Shown one piece after another: positions 8,052 to 15,829 of a stretch of DNA of 24,321 bases (positions are counted from its first letter, which is position 1; each line of letters starts with the position of its first letter). The stretch covers positions 1-24,321 of the forward strand of contig JAEDOO010000012.1 in assembly GCA_016301965.1 (NCBI GenBank), given 5' to 3'. The translations under genes were made by a program, and so were the position numbers. Source of the DNA: Lachnospiraceae bacterium. GTDB lineage: Bacteria > Bacillota > Clostridia > Lachnospirales > Lachnospiraceae. Under the pieces are notes generated by a model. It saw only the letters and a program-made list of their open reading frames with translations. It had not been told where the DNA came from and did no database searches.

Positions 8052-8843
8052 TTACATACTCATCTGCCGCGCATACTCCGCAGCCCCCAGCGCACCCATG
8101 AGCTGGGGATCGATGGGTAACTCTGCTACTTTGATCCTCAATACCTGTTCAATGGCTTTTTTCAGGCCCTCATTTTTCGCGCAGCCGCCGGTGAGAGTGA
8201 TCTTTCCGTCTGTACCTGCCTTCTTCGCCATAACGAAACATCTCTTTGCGATCGACACCTGGAGCCCCGCTGCAATCTCTTCTCGAGGTTTTCCCTCGCC
8301 AACCAAAGAAATAACCTCAGATTCTGCAAATACCGCACACTGTGCCGTGATCGGAATCACATTTTTCGCAGTCAGTGACAAACGGCAAAATTCATCCAGC
8401 GGCATCTCAAAGGCTCTCGCCATGCCCTCGAAGAACTTTCCTGTACCGGCTGCACATTTATCGTTCATTGCAAAATTCTTTACAGTACCGTCAGCATCCA
8501 CAGCGATGCCCTTGACATCCTGTCCGCCTATATCGATGATACCTGTGATCGTCGGATCTGTCACATGTACCCCCATGGCATGGCATGAGATCTCAGAAAT
8601 ATTTTCATCCGCAAAAGGAACCTTATTCCTTCCGTAACCGGTACCCACCAGATAGGTCAGATCTTCCGGTTTATCCAAATCCTCTACCATAGCGATTGCT
8701 TCTGCCAAAGCCAGATTTGCTGTCTCCACGGGATTTATCTTAGAACGTACAGTAGCATGCCCTGCTATTTTTCCTTCTTCGTTCAGAATTACACATTTAC
8801 CATATGTGGATCCCACATCACATCCACCATAATATTTTGCCAT
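8052..8843 (-). CDS. 2-hydroxyacyl-CoA dehydratase activator (BadF/BcrA/HgdC-type ASKHA ATPase)
   Basis: The protein is 263 aa, the normal length for HgdC-type activators. These homodimers bind one [4Fe-4S] cluster between subunits and use ATP hydrolysis to push one low-potential electron into the dehydratase. Visible marks are the N-terminal phosphate loop GGCDVGSTYGKCVIL, the second phosphate motif DIGGQDVKGI (about 104-113), cluster ligand C130 in NDKCAAGTGKF, cluster ligand C169 in AQCAVFAESEV, and the adenosine motif LTGGCAKNEGL (about 217-227). AAGGAG lies 5 nt ahead of the start. It is separated by 152 nt from the upstream dehydratase-like subunit; I see no terminator there, so it is probably the same unit. 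The physiological electron donor (ferredoxin or flavodoxin) is not encoded here. Confidence 0.93.
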   Translation of the reverse strand: MAKYYGGCDVGSTYGKCVILNEEGKIAGHATVRSKINPVETANLALAEAIAMVEDLDKPEDLTYLVGTGYGRNKVPFADENISEISCHAMGVHVTDPTITGIIDIGGQDVKGIAVDADGTVKNFAMNDKCAAGTGKFFEGMARAFEMPLDEFCRLSLTAKNVIPITAQCAVFAESEVISLVGEGKPREEIAAGLQVSIAKRCFVMAKKAGTDGKITLTGGCAKNEGLKKAIEQVLRIKVAELPIDPQLMGALGAAEYARQMSM

Positions 8844-8995
8844 AGCTTCTCCTTACCGTTTCTGTCAGTCTTGTGAAATCGTCTTTTTCTTATAAAGATT
8901 TACTTAGGTTTGATTTCATTCCATAACTATCAGCTAATGTTTTATTAATGATCTACTGTAAATCTCGAATATAGTTATTCCATCAAAAAATACCC
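8844..8995 (-). other. 152-nt intergenic gap inside the dehydratase block
   Basis: This is AT-rich sequence between the second dehydratase-like subunit and the activator gene. I see no coding frame, no hairpin followed by a T-run and no convincing promoter. A pair of 8-bp inverted arms (ATAACTAT and ATAGTTAT on the minus strand) is present, but the loop is long. The gap may simply be an untranslated spacer, or it may let the activator be expressed at a different level. Confidence 0.4.
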
Positions 8996-10534
8996 TTACC
9001 AGCTTTCACTGTCATCAAAATCCACTAATGTCGGATCCAGCGGTTTCTCTTTCATAACAGTATCCATATATCTGTTAATATGATCACGCATCGAACGTCT
9101 GGAGATTGTTGTCGGATCCATCAGATCCTGGGGCAGCCATACAAAATGCACACCTCTTCGTCTGGCTTCTTCCTCAAAGATACCGCTGATGGCACCCACA
9201 CCTTTGCAGGAGATCTGATCAAACATAATGATCATATCCGCATTGAACTGCTCATATTTCACCCACAGATCATCGAGGATCACATGGTAACCACCTTTGG
9301 TATGTACTCGCATCGTAGCACCCTGTGCCATCTTGGCGATACCGGCCAGCATGCTCTCTTTTGATGAGGTATCGATGATCTCCGATCCCTGAAAATCGAT
9401 CATCTCCGCAACAGAATCAATACCCCAGCAGTCCAAAAGCCATGCATTCAGGTTCGCATACATATTGGCGGGTGTGTTCCAGAGGATCGCTCTGTGGCGA
9501 ACCGTCTTGGGAAACTTATTCTGAGCTACCTGTCTGCGAAGAATAGCATTGACTTTTTCATCATTTTTCAAGGCAATTTTGGAGCCGCAGGCTGCCTGAT
9601 ACTCAAAGATTCTGTACAGCCAGGCTGTTGCTCCCGTATGGGGCGAAATATCTGTCATATTCATCTCCCATTTTTCCATTTTCAGGCGGGTCTGCTGATT
9701 ATAGATCTCCACAGCTTCCTTCAGTGCATCCCAGTCATAGACAGCACCGGTCTGCTTTTCGATAAACCTAATACAATCCATATATTCAGCAACAGCGTAT
9801 TCCTGCACATTTTCCCGTTTCCAGCGAAGCGGAATATTCAGCGCATGGCTTTTCAGGCCATGACGTCTGTCCTGCAGCGCTGAGGTCATAATAGAACCGT
9901 CACACGGCATATTGCAGGAAATAAAGCACGGAGCTGCCAGTATCGGATAATCATCTTCTATAGCAATACCTGCTTCCAGAGACGGCAATGGGCATACGTC
10001 CGCAGGCAGACCGTAAGACTCGGACTGTTCAATGTAATGCACGGGAGAATGCTGATTGATCAAAGACGGAAGATATGCTGCAAATTCCTGCTGCAGAATT
10101 ACTTTGTATCCCTTGAATCCTTTCGTCAGAAGGATCGGCACCAGCTCGTCCAGTACAATGATCTTCTTTCCGGCTTCTTTTGCCTTTTCGGAATTCGGAT
10201 GCAGATGCAGATCAGCAGTAAAAAGATCTGTCAGCATCTGTGTCACTTCTATAACCAGCGTATTCATATTATTTCTGGCTGCACGAAGGGCCGCCCCCTG
10301 CATGCTCGCCATCATTCGATCGAAAAATGACGGCACCGTAAGATATGTAAACATCCAGCGATAACGAAATAACGCTTTCACATTCTGGATCGGATGTTTT
10401 AACAGCCAGGCAGCCAGCATATACCACAGCTTCAGCCACTGGGTATAATCGTACCAGGTGTCCTTAAGTCCTCTCCACTGGCGGTGCTTCAATATGGCCG
10501 TTTTCTCTTTATACAGATTTCCCTGTCCTGCCAT
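8996..10534 (-). CDS. 2-hydroxyacyl-CoA dehydratase-like subunit (HgdB/BcrB fold), larger subunit
   Basis: The protein is 512 aa and belongs to the HgdA/HgdB/benzoyl-CoA reductase superfamily. Its ligand-bearing segments are ADVCPLPSLEAG (C181), PCFISCNMPCDGS (C203, C207, C211) and MFDQISCKGVGAISG (C443); three of these Cys would hold a [4Fe-4S] cluster. The C-terminal half has the family strand NAWLLDCWGIDSVAEM. It is longer than usual HgdB proteins, mainly through an N-terminal extension rich in Trp, Tyr and basic residues (residues 1-100). The residues after C443 also differ from the CDPH/CDPE found in many relatives. The start codon overlaps the previous stop (TAATG) behind AAAGGGG, so translation is coupled to the other subunit. 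The substrate is unknown. Confidence 0.88.
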   Translation of the reverse strand: MAGQGNLYKEKTAILKHRQWRGLKDTWYDYTQWLKLWYMLAAWLLKHPIQNVKALFRYRWMFTYLTVPSFFDRMMASMQGAALRAARNNMNTLVIEVTQMLTDLFTADLHLHPNSEKAKEAGKKIIVLDELVPILLTKGFKGYKVILQQEFAAYLPSLINQHSPVHYIEQSESYGLPADVCPLPSLEAGIAIEDDYPILAAPCFISCNMPCDGSIMTSALQDRRHGLKSHALNIPLRWKRENVQEYAVAEYMDCIRFIEKQTGAVYDWDALKEAVEIYNQQTRLKMEKWEMNMTDISPHTGATAWLYRIFEYQAACGSKIALKNDEKVNAILRRQVAQNKFPKTVRHRAILWNTPANMYANLNAWLLDCWGIDSVAEMIDFQGSEIIDTSSKESMLAGIAKMAQGATMRVHTKGGYHVILDDLWVKYEQFNADMIIMFDQISCKGVGAISGIFEEEARRRGVHFVWLPQDLMDPTTISRRSMRDHINRYMDTVMKEKPLDPTLVDFDDSESW

Positions 10535-11730
10535 TATCTCACACCCCTTTCTTTTTGCCGTTTTTTCAGGCTGATGCTCTCCACAAAAGCCTGCACACGG
10601 GTCATCAGCTGTCCCGAACCACTGATCACATATTCACGATCCACAGACATGACAGGAATATCACTTTTATCTTTTAAATATGCCGTTCCGATCAGTTTTT
10701 CATATCCCCAGAAATCGCAGAATTTTGCCTGCTCATACACAATACCATCAGCCTTAAATTCTTTCGCATAACGAAGAAGCTCCTCATGCCGCTGCATGAC
10801 CTTATCCTGTGACATAAAGCGCGGACACATATTTGTATCCAGATAAAATCTGCATACCTGTTCAAGCGCCGGTTCTGTATCCGTCAGCGGGATCTGCTGC
10901 CGTCCCGGGATCGTACCAAAGCAATATCTGTCGGTGACTACATAAGCTCTGCAAGCCTCCATTATTTCAGAAAACGCATAATCGTCCAGTTCTGATCCCA
11001 CAACCACCAGTCTGGCGCGCCATTTATTTTTCTCATCCGCCTCTCTCGTGCGCAGATCCTCCAGCGTTTCCTTCAGATACGGCAGAATCTTTGCCGTCGG
11101 ACAGGCATAAGAAACCAGCGAAAGAATATGCATTTCTCTGGGCGTGATCCTTGGATTGCTTTCTTTTCTGAGCACAGAAATCTCCTCAAAGATCGCGCAC
11201 ATTTCATTGTGCTCCTTCACCGCCGCACGAATGGCCGTGTCAGAAATGTCAATACCGAAGCGCTCCTGCAAGGGTTCCAAAAATTCATGCGTTATCTGTG
11301 TTACATAATGTTTTACTCCATGTTCTGAGACTTTTAAAGGTGCATCAATGATTCCATGAGCAAATTTATCATTTTTAATCAGCTTCAATTCATCTACGTT
11401 TTCTACCACACGGTTCATCTGCTGACACGTTTCTGAAGCACACCAGTAATCCAGAAAATTGTAACCACCTTCAAATGCACGTTCAAAAAGAGCTCTGGAA
11501 TAGCCACAGATAAAAGAAGACATATAGTACTGTGAAATATCCAATGACCCTGTTCTAGGTGCTCTCAGGCGAACACTAAATGCACGATCCACATTCAGTA
11601 AAACCTCCGGAATATAATAACAAGTATAACCAACCGCTACATTTCCCTCATCTTTTGCTTTACGCACAAGGGAATTGTTGGCCTCTTCAAGCAATTCTTC
11701 GTAAAAATGTATGTGTTTCAGATCTCTCAT
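10534..11730 (-). CDS. 2-hydroxyacyl-CoA dehydratase-like subunit (HgdA-type), smaller subunit
   Basis: The protein is 398 aa. Family features are GYTCYYIPEVLL with C37, ETCQQMNR with C102 (in the place of the classic SCDHMRR), KFCDFWGYEK with C338, and the C-terminal signature DREYVISGSGQLMTRVQAF. The three Cys are the expected ligands of a [4Fe-4S] cluster. In known members such a heterodimer receives one electron from the activator and makes a ketyl radical from an acyl-CoA or aromatic CoA thioester. The gene starts directly at the end of the cooC-like gene (stop 11731-11733, start 11730) and overlaps the next gene. The close packing with cooC and the second subunit suggests one enzyme. 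The substrate and even the reaction (dehydration or reduction) cannot be read from sequence. Confidence 0.9.
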   Translation of the reverse strand: MRDLKHIHFYEELLEEANNSLVRKAKDEGNVAVGYTCYYIPEVLLNVDRAFSVRLRAPRTGSLDISQYYMSSFICGYSRALFERAFEGGYNFLDYWCASETCQQMNRVVENVDELKLIKNDKFAHGIIDAPLKVSEHGVKHYVTQITHEFLEPLQERFGIDISDTAIRAAVKEHNEMCAIFEEISVLRKESNPRITPREMHILSLVSYACPTAKILPYLKETLEDLRTREADEKNKWRARLVVVGSELDDYAFSEIMEACRAYVVTDRYCFGTIPGRQQIPLTDTEPALEQVCRFYLDTNMCPRFMSQDKVMQRHEELLRYAKEFKADGIVYEQAKFCDFWGYEKLIGTAYLKDKSDIPVMSVDREYVISGSGQLMTRVQAFVESISLKKRQKERGVR

Positions 11731-12486
11731 TTATGCCCCGATCTCCTCTAAGATCTCTGCCAGTTTTTTTACGGTCAAACTGTCAGCATTCAATTTCATC
11801 ATACTTTCGCCCTGGATATCCAGCAATTCCAGATCCTCGTCTTCCGGAATATATCCGGCAACCGTAAGTCCCTCCGTATTCAGAAGCTCCAACAGTTTTT
11901 CATTTCTGACTCTGTTGATAATAGCATACTCTCTGGAATACATATCCAGATCTGCCGCAACTTTTTTAATAGTTTTCAACACATCAATGCCCTTCTTTGA
12001 GGAATCACTGACCAGAATCAGGTCAGTCACCTTCTGCATGACCCGGCGATTGATCTGCTCGATCCCAGCCTCTCCATCGATCACCACGTAATCAAAGCTT
12101 TCTGTCAGTTCTGAAATAATATCCTTCAAAAAGCTGTTGACGGAGCAATAGCATCCGGCTCCCTCCGGGCGTCCGATAGCCATAAAGCAGAAGTTACCGC
12201 AATCCACAACTGTATTCGTCACTTCATAGTGAGCTTCATTCATCACTTCCAGAGCCGAAGGCTTATGGGGTGCTTTAAACTCATCGATAAACTGCAGCCT
12301 CACATCGTTTACTGTATGATCTACAGCAATACCAAGGGCTGTGGACAGTCCCACTGCCGGATCCGCATCGATCGCTAATATTTTTTTATCAGGGTGGTGC
12401 TCGGCCAGAAGCCTCACTGTCAATGCTGAAAGAGATGTCTTTCCCACACCGCCTTTTCCTGTAAACGCAAATACTCGTTCTGCCAT
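11731..12486 (-). CDS. cooC: CooC-type nickel/Fe-S maturation ATPase (MinD/ParA superfamily)
   Basis: The protein is 251 aa from the ATG at 12486. I chose this start because family members begin a few residues before the deviant Walker A, here FAFTGKGGVGKTSLSA; the in-frame ATG at 12513 has no better ribosome site. Other marks are AIDADPAVGLS (Walker A'-adjacent Asp), the C-x-C pair in GAGCYCSVNSF (C112, C114), and DYVVIDGEAGIEQINRR (Walker B region). In CooC the C-x-C pair binds metal at the dimer interface and ATP hydrolysis drives nickel insertion into CO dehydrogenase. No CO dehydrogenase gene is in this window. Instead the gene leads directly into two dehydratase-like subunits, which suggests cofactor assembly for that enzyme (inference). 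Confidence 0.88.
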   Translation of the reverse strand: MAERVFAFTGKGGVGKTSLSALTVRLLAEHHPDKKILAIDADPAVGLSTALGIAVDHTVNDVRLQFIDEFKAPHKPSALEVMNEAHYEVTNTVVDCGNFCFMAIGRPEGAGCYCSVNSFLKDIISELTESFDYVVIDGEAGIEQINRRVMQKVTDLILVSDSSKKGIDVLKTIKKVAADLDMYSREYAIINRVRNEKLLELLNTEGLTVAGYIPEDEDLELLDIQGESMMKLNADSLTVKKLAEILEEIGA

Positions 12487-12530
12487 AATTTTTCTCACTT
12501 TCTCAAAGATCATCTGCGCGTTATCTTTGG

Positions 12531-12565
12531 CAAAAAAAGAACCGACTGTCTTTGGACAGCCGACC
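12531..12565 (-). terminator. Intrinsic terminator hairpin between alsT and cooC
   Basis: On the minus strand arms 12555-12565 and 12540-12550 pair over 11 bp with four G-U pairs around a CAAA loop, and seven T follow (12532-12538). The hairpin comes after the alsT stop and 45 nt before the cooC start. It may end alsT transcripts and may also act as an attenuator for transcripts from the promoter at 12585-12613. Confidence 0.75.
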
Positions 12566-12584
12566 CTTTCTTTGGATCTTTTTT

Positions 12585-12613
12585 ATTATACCAGAGGTGA
12601 GCCATAATGAACA
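12585..12613 (-). promoter_or_regulatory. Candidate extended -10 promoter for the cooC operon
   Basis: TATAAT (12585-12590) is a perfect -10 preceded by TGG, an extended -10. A weak -35, TGTTCA (12608-12613), lies 17 bp upstream. A transcript starting near 12578 would immediately contain the terminator hairpin at 12531-12565. No other promoter is visible before cooC. Confidence 0.5.
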
Positions 12614-12621
12614 GCCATAAT

Positions 12622-14127
12622 TCAGACTGCTTTTTTCATCTCTTCCTTCAGCGCTTTCTCCTGCATTTCCTGAATCTCCGGGATCATGGAAAGCATGGGT
12701 TTCTCATTTTTGCCATGAAGAATACGATCCACATAATTCTTCGTACAGCGCATTACGATGGGTGAAAGCACCAGCACACCGATCAGGTTCGGGATCATCA
12801 TCAGACCGTTAAAAGTATCGGAAATATCCCAGGCCAGCTGTGCTTTCATCACAGAACCTGCCAGCACAATGATACAGAATATTACACGGTATACTTTGAC
12901 AGCGCCTGTACCGAACAGATACTCACAGGCCGTGGCACCGTAATGGCTCCAGCCAAGTACCGTAGAATAAGCGAACAGCAGGATGGCAATAGCCACAAAT
13001 GCCGAACCTACGAATCCAAAATGATTACCGAAGGCGTAACTTACCAGTGAACTGGAACCAATGGCCTCAGCGGCTTCTGTCATCTGTCCTGTGACGAGAT
13101 CGATAGCTCCTGAGCTCAAAATTGTCAGCGCTGTCAGTGTACATACAATGATGGTATCCGCAAACACTTCAAAGATACCCCACATACCCTGACGGACAGG
13201 CTCTTTCACGTTGGAGCTGGAATGTACCATTACAGAGGAACCAAGACCTGCCTCGTTGGAAAATACACCTCGTTTCATACCCATTTTCATGGCCAGTGCG
13301 ATACCGGAGCCAACGATACCGCCGCCCACAGATTTCAGGGCAAAAGCACCTTTAAAAATAGAAACAAAAACAGCCGGAATCGTACCGATATTCATGGCAA
13401 TGATGATCACAGAACCGATGAGATACAGGATAACCATGAACGGAACAACCTTCTCCGTGATCGCTGCGATTCTCTTCAGACCGCCGATAACAACGAGAGC
13501 TACAGCCACAAACAAGAAAATACCGGTTGCCAGCACCGGAATACCGAATGCTGTATTTACGTTCGTAACCATGGAGTTTACCTGGCTCATGTTGCCGATA
13601 CCAAAAGATGCCAGCAGACAGAAACAGGAAAACAGAACGGAAAGCACCAGTCCGATGGTTTTGCAGCCCTTCTTGGAACCAAGACCATCTTTCAGATAAT
13701 ACATGGCACCGCCGGCCCATTCACCTTTGGCATTTTTACGACGATAAAGAATACCGAGAACGTTCTCGGAATAGTTGGTCATCATACCGAAAAAGGCGAT
13801 CAGCCACATCCAGAATACAGCGCCGGGACCACCCACGGCAATCGCACCAGCCACACCGACGATATTACCGGTACCTACGGTAGCTGCCAGAGCTGTACAA
13901 AGAGACTGGAACTGTGAGATACTTTTATCTTCCGTATGTTTGGTAACATTTCTGTCGCCAAAAATAGCGCCGATGGTATTTTTCAGCCAGTGACCGATAT
14001 GGGACAGCTGGAAAAACTTTGTCAGACATGTCATCAGGATACCAACAAAGCCTAAAAGGATCAGTGCCGGCCATCCCCAGACCACATTGTTAATGGCACC
14101 GTTTACATTGGTAATTATTTCTATCAT
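12622..14127 (-). CDS. alsT: Sodium:alanine/glycine symporter, AGCS family
   Basis: The protein is 501 aa with about eleven membrane segments. The AGCS family signature is clear: TALAATVGTGNIVGVAGAIA (about 78-97), followed by GGPGAVFWMW, EWAGGAMYYLKDGLG and RGVFSNEAGLGSS. It takes up alanine or glycine together with Na+ across the cytoplasmic membrane. The C-terminus is a short charged cytosolic tail ending KEEMKKAV. The start has AGGAGG 6 nt upstream. It has its own promoter and a hairpin-rich leader behind thiD, and a terminator follows it, so it looks like a single-gene unit. Which amino acid is preferred cannot be told from sequence. Confidence 0.93.
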   Translation of the reverse strand: MIEIITNVNGAINNVVWGWPALILLGFVGILMTCLTKFFQLSHIGHWLKNTIGAIFGDRNVTKHTEDKSISQFQSLCTALAATVGTGNIVGVAGAIAVGGPGAVFWMWLIAFFGMMTNYSENVLGILYRRKNAKGEWAGGAMYYLKDGLGSKKGCKTIGLVLSVLFSCFCLLASFGIGNMSQVNSMVTNVNTAFGIPVLATGIFLFVAVALVVIGGLKRIAAITEKVVPFMVILYLIGSVIIIAMNIGTIPAVFVSIFKGAFALKSVGGGIVGSGIALAMKMGMKRGVFSNEAGLGSSVMVHSSSNVKEPVRQGMWGIFEVFADTIIVCTLTALTILSSGAIDLVTGQMTEAAEAIGSSSLVSYAFGNHFGFVGSAFVAIAILLFAYSTVLGWSHYGATACEYLFGTGAVKVYRVIFCIIVLAGSVMKAQLAWDISDTFNGLMMIPNLIGVLVLSPIVMRCTKNYVDRILHGKNEKPMLSMIPEIQEMQEKALKEEMKKAV

Positions 14128-14170
14128 ACTCTTTCCTCCTCATCTGCACCGCTTTTTCCTGCATAAAAGC

Positions 14171-14204
14171 AAAAAACGTGGGCAACCAAATGGCTGTCCA
14201 CGTT
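14171..14204 (-). terminator. Intrinsic terminator in the alsT leader / after thiD
   Basis: On the minus strand AACGTGGACAGCC pairs with GGTTGCCCACGTT (13 positions, one A-C mismatch and one G-U pair) around a short loop, and the stem ends in TTTTTT. It lies about 44 nt before the alsT start and about 105 nt after the thiD stop. It could end the thiamine operon, attenuate alsT, or do both. Confidence 0.7.
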
Positions 14205-14228
14205 GACAAATCTTATGTTCTCTATGCA

Positions 14229-14245
14229 GGTACAAAAACTGTACC
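14229..14245 (-). other. Small perfect hairpin in the alsT leader
   Basis: Six-bp arms GGTACA (14240-14245 read on the minus strand) and TGTACC (14229-14234) flank a five-base loop. The hairpin lies between the probable alsT transcription start and the terminator at 14171-14204. I could not match the leader to a known riboswitch class, and it lacks the glycine riboswitch core. Confidence 0.45.
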
Positions 14246-14257
14246 GAACTTTCTTAG

Positions 14258-14286
14258 ACTTTAACACATTACCCTACGGAATTCAA
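14258..14286 (-). promoter_or_regulatory. Candidate alsT promoter
   Basis: TTGAAT (14281-14286), a 17-bp spacer and TAAAGT (14258-14263) preceded by TGT form a plausible sigma-A promoter with an extended -10. It would give a leader of about 120 nt before alsT. Confidence 0.45.
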
Positions 14287-14307
14287 CACTTTTTTGAATT
14301 TTTCTGT

Positions 14308-15105
14308 TCAAAGGGTAAACTCATTTTTAATGGCAAAGCCATGATCCATGGGACCGCTTCCCTGTCCCAGGTTCAACATGGCTGAAAGTGCGCCGGAGAT
14401 ATACTCCTTTGCACGTTCCACACTCACTTCCATGGAAAGCCCCTTGGCAAGATTAGAGGCTATCGCAGAGGACAATGTGCACCCGGTTCCGTGAGTGTTT
14501 GGATTATCAATGCGTTTCCCTTTAAACCAGCGATAAGATCCGTTTGTATACAAAAGATCATTGGCATCATTGAGCTGATGGCCACCCTTAACCAGCACTG
14601 CGCAGTGATACGTGTCTGCAATCTGTCGTGCAGCTTTGATCATATCCTCAGCAGAACGCACAGCACATCCTGTCAATACTTCCGTTTCCGGAATATTTGG
14701 AGTCAGCAAAGAAGCCAGAGGAAACAGCTCTGTTTTCAGCGTATCCACTGCCTCGTCACAAATCAGCTTTGCACCACTGGTGGCTACCATCACAGGATCC
14801 ACCACGATATTCTTTGCTCCGTACTGTTTTAATCGTTGAGAGATAGTACAGATCAATTCACATTCCGAAACCATACCGATTTTTACCGCATCGGGATAGA
14901 TGTCTGTAAACACAGCATCCAGCTCCTGAGTCAGAAACTCCGGTGTAACATTCAGAATAGCTGTCACTCCTGTGGTATTCTGGGCTGTCAGCGCTGTGAT
15001 CGCGCTCATGGCATAGACACCATTGGCCATCATGGTCTTGATATCCGCCTGGATGCCGGCACCGCCGCTGGAATCACTTCCTGCTATTGTCAGAGCTGTT
15101 TTCAT
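14308..15105 (-). CDS. thiD: Hydroxymethylpyrimidine/phosphomethylpyrimidine kinase
   Basis: The protein is 265 aa, the usual ThiD length. It phosphorylates HMP twice to HMP-PP, the pyrimidine substrate of ThiE. Motifs are the N-terminal TIAGSDSSGGAGIQADIKTM, VKIGM, IVVDPVMVATSG and the ribokinase-type anion hole PNTHGTGCTLSSAIASNLAKG (the GTGC segment with its neighbouring Asn/His). AAAGGAG lies 8 nt before the ATG. It is the last gene of the TPP-riboswitch operon, separated by 64 nt from the HAD gene. With thiM and thiE it completes a salvage route from HMP and thiazole to thiamine phosphate. Confidence 0.95.
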   Translation of the reverse strand: MKTALTIAGSDSSGGAGIQADIKTMMANGVYAMSAITALTAQNTTGVTAILNVTPEFLTQELDAVFTDIYPDAVKIGMVSECELICTISQRLKQYGAKNIVVDPVMVATSGAKLICDEAVDTLKTELFPLASLLTPNIPETEVLTGCAVRSAEDMIKAARQIADTYHCAVLVKGGHQLNDANDLLYTNGSYRWFKGKRIDNPNTHGTGCTLSSAIASNLAKGLSMEVSVERAKEYISGALSAMLNLGQGSGPMDHGFAIKNEFTL

Positions 15106-15169
15106 GGTATTATCTCCTTTGCCTCATGTAATGTCTTCTGGGTTTTCTATACGTATCTGTTCAGTACCT

Positions 15170-15829
15170 TCACCGATGTGATTCATCCCATTTTTCTGGA
15201 AATTCTTTTAATTTATGCAAATACACATCTGCCGTCATCTCCAGCCCCTGCTGGTCACTCTCACCCTGTGCATCGTACACCCCCACACAGCGAAAACCCG
15301 CTGTTTTCGCCGTTTTCAGAGCATAGAGTGAATCCTCAAACACCAGTATCTCTTCGGCAGAACACTCAAGACTCTGAGCCGCCAGCTCATAGATCCGGGG
15401 CGAATGCTTACTTTCCCCGACTTCACTGGTAGTGTAGATCTCCTGCATATACGAAAGCAGGCCAAGCCGATTTAACGCTTCTGTCACATGGGGCCGCGGA
15501 CTGGAGGTGGCTGCTGCCATCTTTACGCCCTGTTCCTGTAAGAAGGCAAGCAGTTCTTTTGCTCCCTCTTTTGCCGGAACTTCTTTGTAGTAATAGTCCC
15601 TTAAGATCTGCTCCAGATCGGCAATGATCTCTTCTTCTCTTTTTTCCAGCCCAAAAGTACGTTTAAGATACGCCGCCCCCTGCTCCATGCTCATGGAAAA
15701 CAGTGTCTCACTCATCCCCGACACAGGCTGCATGCCCATACTGAGGATATATCTCGCGCCAAGATCATACCATATGCCCAGGGAATCCAGCAGCACACCG
15801 TCCAGATCAAAAATAGCTCCCCGGATCAT
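15170..15829 (-). CDS. HAD-superfamily phosphatase in the thiamine operon
   Basis: The protein is 219 aa with all four HAD motifs: FDLDGVLLDS with D8 and D10 (motif I), AAATSS with T108 (motif II), K141 in ESKHSPRIYE (motif III) and VFEDSLYAL with E165 and D166 (motif IV). A helical cap sits between motifs I and II, as in the beta-phosphoglucomutase/phosphatase subfamily. The ATG overlaps the thiE stop codon as ATGA, so translation is coupled to ThiE, the enzyme that makes thiamine phosphate. A role in dephosphorylating thiamine phosphate or a pyrimidine/thiazole phosphate, or in clearing a damaged intermediate, is inferred from this coupling. Generic sugar-phosphate phosphatase activity cannot be excluded. 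Confidence 0.88.
   Translation of the reverse strand: MIRGAIFDLDGVLLDSLGIWYDLGARYILSMGMQPVSGMSETLFSMSMEQGAAYLKRTFGLEKREEEIIADLEQILRDYYYKEVPAKEGAKELLAFLQEQGVKMAAATSSPRPHVTEALNRLGLLSYMQEIYTTSEVGESKHSPRIYELAAQSLECSAEEILVFEDSLYALKTAKTAGFRCVGVYDAQGESDQQGLEMTADVYLHKLKEFPEKWDESHR

Noticed and set aside
8844..8995. Possible riboswitch or promoter before the dehydratase activator gene
   Set aside because: No known aptamer core, no terminator hairpin and no well-spaced promoter hexamers could be found.
13222..13917. 231-codon plus-strand frame within alsT
   Set aside because: It is antisense to a well-defined transporter gene and its composition (His, Thr, Asn, Gln rich) is typical of a shadow frame.
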